Shown here: one piece after another, positions 15,494 through 21,902 of the stretch
Position numbering within the stretch: position 1 is the first letter of the stretch
How the letters are laid out: each line of letters opens with the position of its first letter
Source of the DNA: Mesostigma viride
Taxonomy: Eukaryota; Streptophyta; Mesostigmatophyceae; Mesostigmatales; Mesostigmataceae
DNA length: 21,902 bases
Reading direction: 5' to 3'
NCBI GenBank assembly: GCA_009746045.1
Contig: RPFO01000428.1
Coordinates: forward strand, 1-21,902
Notes under the pieces: generated by a model
What the model was told of the DNA's origin: nothing
The model's input: only the letters and a program-made list of their open reading frames with translations
Databases searched by the model: none
Position numbers and translations under genes: made by a program

Positions 15494-16672
15494 ATGGAGG
15501 ATGGAGCTATCAACCAACAAGCGGGCTTTATGGGCTTCGGACGGCGCGGCGATGGACGAGATGGACGCGATGGACGCGGTGGACGCGATGGACGCGGGGA
15601 CGGCCAGGCGCTGGGAGACCAGGCTGAGGTGCCAGATAATCAGAGCCAAGGATCTCAGGGCGGGCAGCACGCGCCAGCCGCAGATCAAGCGGCGCCTAAG
15701 CGACCAACCGTTGCTGAGGGGTACGCGGTGCTAGGCCAGTTTCAGTCCATCAAGGACAATTGGCAGCCCCGGGATGCTGAGAGGATGTTAGAGGACATGA
15801 ACTTGTACACGGAGATATACAACGGTGACAAGCTTCGCATCCTGGCGTCTAGTGCCTACATACGGCAGTCGGCGAGGCGGCTGTTCAAGTTTGTTCGGGA
15901 GCGACATGCGGCGGGGGACACCTGGACGGCGTTTATGACGCGACTCAGGTCGTTCCTGAGTGACAAGAGGACCATAGATGGGTCCCACCTGAAGCAAGAA
16001 TACCTGGACTACAAGCCCATCAAGGGGCAGCTAGTGGTCCACGCCTTTGAAGACTTCGTCAAGCTGAGGGAGGACGCCATGGCCAAGGGCTTCTTCGTCG
16101 CAGATCGGATGGCCATGGGCGACTTTCTCAAGTCGCTGCAGCTGGATCCGGTCACCATGGATAATGTGACCATCCACATGCGACAGGTCCATGGCTGGGC
16201 AGCCATGACGGACCAGTTGTATGAGTGTTTCAGCGGCAAGTACGTGGGTGGTAAGCGCCCTCGTCAGGGTGATGAGGAGGCCACTGAACCCACGGTTAAG
16301 TCCATGAGGGGATCGGGCCACGGGGGCCCAGCGCCCTCGAGAGGGCCTGAGACCTCTTCAAGGGGTCGAGGAAGGTCCAGGAGGGGGCGTGACAGAAGGG
16401 CTGGACGGGGGACCCCGCCGAAGTCGGGACATCCACAGTCCCAGTTTGACTTCAAGAGGGTGGGTGGTCCTCCCAAGGCTGGGCCCAGCAGTGGGACCTC
16501 ACGGGACATCAGTCAGGTGGAATGTTATTTCTGCCAGGGGAAGGGTCACTTCAGGAATGAGTGTCCCTCGTACCTGAGGCAGGAAGGTCAGAGCAAGCCA
16601 GCTCAGGGTGGCAGCAAGGACAAGGCTGGTCCATCCCAGGACAAGGGCAAGGGCAAGGCTGCTGATCATTGA
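15494..16672 (+). CDS. gag: Gag polyprotein (capsid plus nucleocapsid)
   Basis: 392 residues from ATG 15494. Residues ~17-40 are a Gly-Arg-Asp repeat encoded by 9-bp tandem DNA units (GGACGCGAT). Residues ~75-255 form the helical capsid-like part, with ERMLEDMNLYTEIYNGDKLR near the start. Residues ~275-305 are an Arg-Gly-rich basic stretch. A single CCHC zinc knuckle, CYFCQGKGHFRNEC, has C344, C347, H352 and C357 (C-x2-C-x4-H-x4-C), and a Lys/Gly-rich tail ends the protein. Gag assembles the cytoplasmic particle and packages element RNA via the knuckle. The ORF ends in TGA, after which pol continues in the same frame. Confidence 0.9.
   Translation: MEDGAINQQAGFMGFGRRGDGRDGRDGRGGRDGRGDGQALGDQAEVPDNQSQGSQGGQHAPAADQAAPKRPTVAEGYAVLGQFQSIKDNWQPRDAERMLEDMNLYTEIYNGDKLRILASSAYIRQSARRLFKFVRERHAAGDTWTAFMTRLRSFLSDKRTIDGSHLKQEYLDYKPIKGQLVVHAFEDFVKLREDAMAKGFFVADRMAMGDFLKSLQLDPVTMDNVTIHMRQVHGWAAMTDQLYECFSGKYVGGKRPRQGDEEATEPTVKSMRGSGHGGPAPSRGPETSSRGRGRSRRGRDRRAGRGTPPKSGHPQSQFDFKRVGGPPKAGPSSGTSRDISQVECYFCQGKGHFRNECPSYLRQEGQSKPAQGGSKDKAGPSQDKGKGKAADH
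16670..16672 (+). promoter_or_regulatory. In-frame TGA between gag and pol (possible recoding stop)
   Basis: CAT TGA CTT GAG, then 33 bases without a stop, then pol in the identical frame. A small stem CCCTGG/CCAGGG (16697-16702 with 16712-16717) lies 24 bases downstream. Readthrough would give a Gag-Pol fusion at low ratio. A recent nonsense mutation would look the same. Confidence 0.5.
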
Positions 16673-19600
16673 CTTGAGCCTGCACACATCCCTGAACCCT
16701 GGAGGGTGCCCCCAGGGGTGTGTAATGAAGCTGCTAGTGACAGCAGTGAGGGGCAGCCCCATGCTCTAGTGAAAGAGCCTATTGGACACGATGGGGCAAG
16801 CTTGGTTACCACAGAGAGTATGCCAGCTGTAGCTGCAGTGGTTACTCGCCAACGTGCCCGCCATGGCGGTGCTGAGCCTGAGGTAGGACCTGGTGATGTG
16901 GACCCAGGTGGATCTCAGAAGCATTCTGACCGTGCAGGACTGGCACAGGATGGTCAGGATGAGGATAGGGCTGGAGACAGTCTGACAGGCACGACCCTGG
17001 TGCCTCCTGTACATAAGGGATCTGTACATACCTTGAGTGCTAATAATGACAATAAAAGGTTTTCTCTCTTGTATGACATTGCCTCAAGGTTGCATACCAT
17101 GTTTGGCCATGCAGCTCAGTCTTTGCAAGTTGCTAGACGGCTGGGAGGAAGTGAGTTGTACTCCATCTGCCAACAGGTTGCTCAAGCTTGCAAGTGCAGG
17201 CTAGTTGCTAGAAAGCCCAAGCAGTCTCATGCCAGGACTCCTATTTTGCAGCCAGGCCATGTGCAGGTAGATATTCAGAGAATCAGGGGTTTGAAGCTGC
17301 TGGTGGCAGTGGACAGATATACCAAGTACAAGACCCTAGAGATCCTGCCTGACATGGAGAAGCCTACATTGATTGCTGCTCTGAAGTTGACAAGGAGCAG
17401 GTACCCTGGGTTGGAGTTGTTGCAGTGTGACATTCAGTTTGAGTGCTGTGAGAACCTGCCAGAGTTTCCAGAGTTGCTGATTACACCCAGGGAGAGCCAC
17501 GGCCAGCAAGGGGTGGTGGAGAGAGCCATCCAAGAGATCAAGACTGTGCTGCTGGTGGAGAGGATTCCAAGGACGTCATCTGCCATTGTGACATCTGCAT
17601 GGCTACGTTCTGTGGAGGACAGGCTGAACCTGAGGACTCCCATGTTCTTTGGTGACATTGCCATCAATCCTCTTATGCTGCATACCAGGATGCTGCCAGC
17701 TGATGCTGAGCAGGCATGGAAGGAGAAGCTAGAGGCCAAGTTCCTCAAGCTGAGGCAGAAAGACAAGGGCTGGAGTGTCCTAGAACCTAACGTTGGACAA
17801 CAGGTTGTTGTGTGGAAGGAACCAAGCTTTCCAGGGAAACGTGGCAGCTGGCATGATGGGGTGGTGACCCGAGTAGAAGCCGCTGGCCATAAGTGCTGGG
17901 TGGCCATTGATGGCTCCCAAGCAGTGCACCGTCTGTCCTGGTCAAAGATCCGTCCCCGGGGAGGTAATCAAGGAGACCTCTTCCAGGTGCCCGCTGGTGT
18001 ACAAGGCGGGGGTGACGTGGAGCTTCCTGATCAGGGTGCTACAGCTGTATCGAGCCCTCAGGGTGACCCTGGCCCGGCCCCTGGGGTACCTTCACATACG
18101 GTGGTTGGGCAAGCAGGCGGACAGGCTGCACCTCCGGAACGGCCCGACACCAGGCCTAGGGGTGTGCGTCTATCAGATATTGTACAGGCTTTGCAAAGAG
18201 CCAAGAAGGAGCCTAAGGTGTCCAAGCTTGTCCAGTTGGATGAACCTGAGGTAGCTGCCATGGAGATAGATACCAATGCGCAGGTTTCTGTCATGGGACC
18301 TCAGCATACAGGAGAACTGCTGGTCGGAGAACCAAGTTGCCCCTGGGTGTCTGATTTCAGTGGTAGGACGCATCTAAGGGTGTTGGGAGAGGTTACTGCC
18401 CCTGTCATGGGTGTGGATGTGACCTTCCTTGTCCTAGAGGACTATGATGGCCCTGTGATTTTGGGTCAGAATTTTCTGGGCAATCCTGGGATTTCTATCA
18501 GAGCTACAGCTCTGAGAAGAGATGGCTGGGGGATGATTCCCCTAGAAAATTTCAGGACAACATTTCCAGTCAGGTGCAGGGCCAAGCCGGTCAAGGGTGT
18601 AAAATGGGATGAAGGGGAGGTGCCCCCAGCGGCCAGTTTGGTGATTCCAGCTGTGTTGCACCCCAGCAGTATTGGCATAACTCACAGGAGCCTTGCTGCA
18701 CACTCTCCTTTGACATATGACCAGCTGGTCCAAGAGATGAGCTCGCCTACTTTGTTTGAGGCTTGGAAGCTCGCCTTCTCCAAGGCATTGGAGGAGTGGT
18801 TGCAGTTTGAGTGTGCTGCACCAACAGACAGACGTCCCCCAGCATCAAGGAAGCTTGCTTTGAGATTTGTGCTGAAGAGGAAGGTTGTGGATGAGGTATC
18901 AGTGCCCCATGTCAGGCCTGTCCTGAATGAGTATCACGGCACGGGGAGTCTGCCAGGAGAGGAGCTATACACGCCAGGGATGCTACACGACACATGGAGA
19001 ATTTTGCTATGTCTCTACGTGGGGTTGCTGAACAGGGGAGCAGCTATGTCATCAGTGCTGCTGGACTTCAAGAGGGCATTTTTAAAATCTGATCCAGAAG
19101 TGGCCAGGAGGGTGTGGAAGCAGGATGAGCCTTACTGTGTTGAGGTGCCTGCCATCTGGAAGCTGGAGCTGCATCAACAATTCCTGGTTATTCTGAAGGG
19201 CCTGGAAGGACTCAGGTCGAGCCCAATCATCTGGAGACTCACGCTGCAGGAAGCTCTGATCAGTGAGTGTGGCTTGAGAGTGTCTTCAGTTGATCCCTGT
19301 TTGCTGCTGGCCCAATGGGAGGGTCTGCCAGTGTATGCTAGTTTGCATGGAGATGATCTGCATTTGCTAGCCCCCACGACCTGGCTGAAGAAGTTTATTC
19401 CTGTCATCAGTGGCAAGTTTTCACTGGGCAAGGAGCTGTGGCAGGAGCCCAACAAGCCTGTAGTGTTCTGTGGAATGCAGGCTACCCTGTTCAGGAGGGA
19501 CGGGGAGTGGAGTATCAGGCTTCAGGCTGGAGGAGATTATAAACAGACCATTGTGAAGGCCTTGCCAGAGAAGATCACCCAGGCTGCAGGACCTGAGTTG

Positions 19601-20263
19601 AGAGGCATGTGGGCCTGGTTTGCCAGCATCTGTGGTCCGTCTTTGATGGTCCATAGCAGAATGCCTGATGAGGTGCTTGAGGATGAGAAGCCTCGAGTCA
19701 TAGCCCGGTTGGTGGAGAGTACCCCTGATCTGATTTTGTCTGGGATTGACTTTACCCAGCCTATCACCTTGGAGATCTTTGTTGACAGTTCCATGGATGC
19801 TCGCCAGGTTACCAAGGTCAGGGGGAGATCTGCTGCTCTGTTTGCTTTTTATCAGAGCAGGGCAAGTTTGTTCAGCTGGTACAGCAGACTGCAGAAGAGG
19901 GTCTGTATCAGTTCAGATGTGGCAGAATGCAGGGCCATATGCGAGGGGATCCAGTCCAGCCTGTACATAAAGGAGTTAATGCTGGAGCTGGCTTCAGTTA
20001 CCCCTTGGACCTTGCAGATGGAGACGTTGTTGCTAACAGACAGCATGGGTATGGTCCAGTTTGTTCACAAGCAGCTGGCCAGGAGCCGGGACCTGGATTA
20101 TTTGTTGCTGAAGGAGTTGGCCAGTTTGGTTGACTTGAAGCATATCCCTGGCGAGGAGAACCCTGCTGATGCATTGACAAAGCTGCCACACAAGGCCCCA
20201 GCCCAGTACAATGTACTGAGGAAGCTCATGAATGCTGACTGTCAAGTCGGTCTATCTGTCTAA
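16673..20263 (+). CDS. pol: Pol polyprotein: integrase, retropepsin-like domain, reverse transcriptase, RNase H
   Basis: Open from the gag TGA to TAA 20261-20263; numbering starts at 16706 (GTG, residue 1), no early ATG is needed if made by readthrough. Integrase: zinc-binding H130, H135, C155, C162/C164; catalytic D189, D242, E272; a C-terminal SH3-like segment ~360-418. A Pro/Gly linker follows. The retropepsin-like domain ~515-600 has EIDTNAQVSVM (D522) and VILGQNFLG. Copia-type RT ~680-940 has DFKRAFL (D787), GLEGLRSSPIIW and HGDD (881-884). RNase H ~1020-1160 has D1027, E1074, D1112, D1155 and ends HIPGEENPADALTKL. Oddities: the protease lies after integrase, D-x29-E instead of x35, DTN instead of DT/SG, and HGDD instead of YVDD. 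The frame is otherwise undamaged over 1185 codons. Confidence 0.92.
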   Translation, partial: LEPAHIPEPWRVPPGVCNEAASDSSEGQPHALVKEPIGHDGASLVTTESMPAVAAVVTRQRARHGGAEPEVGPGDVDPGGSQKHSDRAGLAQDGQDEDRAGDSLTGTTLVPPVHKGSVHTLSANNDNKRFSLLYDIASRLHTMFGHAAQSLQVARRLGGSELYSICQQVAQACKCRLVARKPKQSHARTPILQPGHVQVDIQRIRGLKLLVAVDRYTKYKTLEILPDMEKPTLIAALKLTRSRYPGLELLQCDIQFECCENLPEFPELLITPRESHGQQGVVERAIQEIKTVLLVERIPRTSSAIVTSAWLRSVEDRLNLRTPMFFGDIAINPLMLHTRMLPADAEQAWKEKLEAKFLKLRQKDKGWSVLEPNVGQQVVVWKEPSFPGKRGSWHDGVVTRVEAAGHKCWVAIDGSQAVHRLSWSKIRPRGGNQGDLFQVPAGVQGGGDVELPDQGATAVSSPQGDPGPAPGVPSHTVVGQAGGQAAPPERPDTRPRGVRLSDIVQALQRAKKEPKVSKLVQLDEPEVAAMEIDTNAQVSVMGPQHTGELLVGEPSCPWVSDFSGRTHLRVLGEVTAPVMGVDVTFLVLEDYDGPVILGQNFLGNPGISIRATALRRDGWGMIPLENFRTTFPVRCRAKPVKGVKWDEGEVPPAASLVIPAVLHPSSIGITHRSLAAHSPLTYDQLVQEMSSPTLFEAWKLAFSKALEEWLQFECAAPTDRRPPASRKLALRFVLKRKVVDEVSVPHVRPVLNEYHGTGSLPGEELYTPGMLHDTWRILLCLYVGLLNRGAAMSSVLLDFKRAFLKSDPEVARRVWKQDEPYCVEVPAIWKLELHQQFLVILKGLEGLRSSPIIWRLTLQEALISECGLRVSSVDPCLLLAQWEGLPVYASLHGDDLHLLAPTTWLKKFIPVISGKFSLGKELWQEPNKPVVFCGMQATLFRRDGEWSIRLQAGGDYKQTIVKALPEKITQAAGPELRGMWAWFASICGPSLMVHSRMPDEVLEDEKPRVIARLVESTPDLILSGIDFTQPITLEIFVDSSMDARQVTKVRGRSAALFAFYQSRASLFSWYSRLQKRVCISSDVAECRAICEGIQSSLYIKELMLELASVTPWTLQMETLLLTDSMGMVQFVHKQLARSRDLDYLLLKELASLVDLKHIPGEENPADALTKLPHKAPAQYNVLRKLMNADCQVGLSV

Positions 20264-20400
20264 AAGCTGAGAGCTGGGTGCTTAAGTCTCTGGATATCAG
20301 GCTGGGAGCTTGATTGTACATAATCCTGAGCACACCTTGAGGGGTGAGACATGTCTCTGGTGTGGGAATGTCTGACATTGTCTCTGATGGAGAGATGTCT

Positions 20401-20438
20401 ATCTGGGGTTTTCATCTCAGTCTGAGGTTTCCCCAGAT
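20401..20438 (+). other. Stem-loop in the retrotransposon 3' region
   Basis: ATCTGGGG (20401-20408) pairs with CCCCAGAT (20431-20438). An inner CTCAG-T-CTGAG stem lies in the loop. It might serve RNA packaging or stability; this is inferred only. Confidence 0.6.
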
Positions 20439-20455
20439 CTGTGGTTTGTGGGCGG

Positions 20456-20466
20456 GGTTCGATTCC
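20456..20466 (+). promoter_or_regulatory. Pol III B-box-like / tRNA T-arm-like sequence
   Basis: GGTTCGATTCC matches the B-box consensus exactly and sits in a T-arm-like stem (CGGGG-TTCGATT-CCCTG). No A box, anticodon arm or acceptor stem could be found upstream, so it is not a tRNA gene. Confidence 0.3.
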
Positions 20467-20993
20467 CTGGTGCCGTCTTAAGGCGGAGTTTCACGGACTG
20501 GCTGACCCATCCACCATGCTGGTGAGGTGGCGACAGGTCCCCTGATTTTCCACGGTTGGAACGAGTATGGGAGCTTGTGTTTTGCATGTGCTTCGCGTAG
20601 ATGTTGTGTCTGGTTCGATAAGGGGCAGCAGACCGGCGCCGACTCCCGTCTGGGGGTCAGCAATGTTTTCTGATGAGCTGTTGTGGGTGATCTGTGGGGT
20701 TTCGCCTAAGGTCCTGAAGGTTGTACATACTTCTCAAGTTCTTAACTGAACACCTATGGGCTGCCACAGTTGGCCAACCTCTTGTACATGGGTAACACAA
20801 CGAGCCTCCCGTGAAGGGATAGGGACTCATTGTAATTTGTTTGTGCTCCTGAGCCAGTATGGGTGCTATGTACATATAATAAGGAATCCAAGCTGACTGT
20901 CATGCCCAGCGGGTTGTGACTTGTAGTCTGGGGAGGATATCCAGTACCCATTGTGTGTGTTTGTATGTAGACTTGTGTGAGCTGCTACAGCTC

Positions 20994-21011
20994 AAGAAAA
21001 GAAAGGATTGG
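20994..21011 (+). other. Polypurine tract before the 3' LTR
   Basis: AAGAAAAGAAAGGATTGG directly upstream of the inferred LTR start. Such tracts prime plus-strand DNA synthesis in LTR retrotransposons. The two Ts near its end make it imperfect. Confidence 0.6.
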
Positions 21012-21708
21012 AGTTAACGCCAAGCGCATTGGCGTGATCCTGATTCGGCATATCTCTGCGATTCCAGCGGCACCGGAACGAGTTCATTCCGACAAGTATC
21101 AAGAAAGTTATGGCGTTCCGACTTCCCGGTCGCGCGCGAGCGCGAGCCGGCTGTTCTTCTAAGTCGGACGTGAATATTTGCCGACGACATATGGGGTCGA
21201 CAGTAATTCCTGGGCTGACAGGAATTAGGTGCTGTACCTACGACGGTATTGGATTAATACGTCGTACGCAGGAAATAGGAACCTTAACCTGTGGTCTGTT
21301 GGTACCGCAGGCTTAGTCCTGGACTTCTAGGTGCAGATGCAATAGTCACTGGGACTGTGCTCTGTGGTCACTGTGTGCCTGTATGGCAGACCTACTGTAT
21401 AGGAGCTGGGCGCTGTACAGGTAGTGAATACTGTACCGGGGTGTTATTACTGAGCAGGCCTCCTAGGCTGCTCAGGACTAGCAAGCACAGTGCACAAGTA
21501 TATAAACAATAGGCCAGTGCCAAATGGGCATCTCTTGCGAGCCCGCCTCACGTGTTGTGCCTTGACTTGGCAAGCTCGTGTACAAGCCTCAAGTGTGTGA
21601 GCGCTGTAAACATTATCCGATTTAACAAAGCTCCGTTTCCAACCATATTCACACATTGCTGCATTGCAACCATATCCTTCACATTGCGTGTGATAAGAAC
21701 GTTTAACT
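21012..21708 (+). mobile_element. 3' LTR of the copia-like retrotransposon (about 697 bp)
   Basis: The uninterrupted copy; 21081-21708 matches 1-496 plus 14251-14378. The 5' edge is inferred from the purine tract and from AGTTAACG (21012-21019), which is inverse to the LTR end CGTTAACT (14371-14378; CGTTTAACT with an extra T here at 21700-21708). The termini are not the usual TG...CA. It contains the TATA box at 21499-21506 and the empty target site of the DNA transposon at 21574-21577. Confidence 0.88.
21499..21506 (+). promoter_or_regulatory. TATA box of the 3' LTR
   Basis: TATATAAA, identical to 418-425. It could drive transcription into the flanking DNA. Confidence 0.55.
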
Positions 21709-21902
21709 GCTGCTGCTGCACGGTCGACGGTGCGGCAAAGCCAGTATGGCTACGATTTCGTAGACATGAATGCTAAGGTTTTGTGCTGGATAACTTAGTA
21801 TTTTAATATTATAGTGGAAACGCATTAGCAAATTTATAGCCGATAGCGGGCTGAGCCCTGGCTTTGGGGGACTTCTTGCTGGCATTGGGCGTGAAAATGC
21901 GA
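21709..21902. other. Flanking DNA beyond the retrotransposon
   Basis: It starts with GCTGCTGCTGC. The minus strand has an open 60-codon frame (21703-21885) and another short basic one (SKKSPKARAQP, about 21830-21902), both cut by or close to the window edge. No gene can be assigned. Confidence 0.4.

Larger units (their letters stand above)
20264..20993 (+). other. 3' untranslated region of the retrotransposon
   Basis: No coding sequence. It holds a stem-loop (20401-20438) and a tRNA-T-arm-like stretch (20453-20470), then ordinary sequence down to the purine tract. Short frames here (60-72 codons) look incidental. Confidence 0.7.
14379..21011 (+). mobile_element. Internal region of the copia-like LTR retrotransposon
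   Basis: About 6.6 kb, coding on the plus strand: a leader ORF region, then gag, then pol, a 0.75-kb untranslated stretch and a purine tract before the 3' LTR. Integrase upstream of RT places it with Ty1/copia (Pseudoviridae). Gag and pol are intact apart from the TGA between them; the leader is frame-broken. Confidence 0.93.

Noticed and set aside
20453-20490. tRNA gene
   Set aside because: Only a T-arm/B-box look-alike is present; no D arm, anticodon arm or matching acceptor stem.

Overview
Eukaryotic, repeat-dominated DNA. Evidence for a eukaryote: a gag-pol LTR retrotransposon, a CACTA-type and a hAT-type DNA transposon, GT-AG splice signals around short open exon-like segments, and long (GGGA)n, (CCCT)n and CCCA-rich arrays. 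The species cannot be read from the window. An alga, protist or early plant lineage would fit, but that is inference. I see no rRNA, tRNA, CRISPR array or bacterial-style operon.

The layout is a set of nested mobile elements. (1) The outer element is a Ty1/copia-like LTR retrotransposon of about 8 kb. Its 5' LTR is split into 1-496 and 14251-14378; the coding interior is 14379-21011 and the 3' LTR is about 21012-21708. The window opens inside the 5' LTR. (2) The 5' LTR is interrupted at 497-14246 by a 13.75-kb DNA transposon with 16-bp CACTAGGAG... inverted termini, dense GTTACCGG-type subterminal repeats at both ends, and a short target duplication that the uninterrupted 3' LTR confirms. (3) Inside it, a 974-bp hAT-like element (4137-5110, perfect 8-bp duplication) sits in a hairpin-bearing tandem repeat. 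21709-21902 is flanking DNA.

The big DNA transposon is mostly non-coding: a ~50-bp minisatellite (1745-3003), ~152-bp hairpin repeats (4031-5460), a (GGGA)n array (6267-6580), a (CCCT)n array (8705-8890), two diverged copies of a ~2-kb segment (about 6873-8960 and 10948-12760), and a 353-bp-period direct duplication (10234-10803). Between these lie exon-like segments, mainly on the minus strand (13470 down to 5582). They may be one intron-rich gene of unknown function, with repeat arrays in its introns. I could not identify a transposase.

The retrotransposon interior holds a frame-broken leader ORF (14472-15391), a Gag with one CCHC zinc knuckle (15494-16672), and in the same frame, after a single TGA, a 1185-residue Pol (to 20263). 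Pol reads integrase, retropepsin-like domain, reverse transcriptase, RNase H. The protease-like domain lies between integrase and RT, not before integrase as in ordinary copia elements. The DNA transposon separates the LTR TATA box from gag-pol, so this copy is probably no longer expressed from its own promoter.
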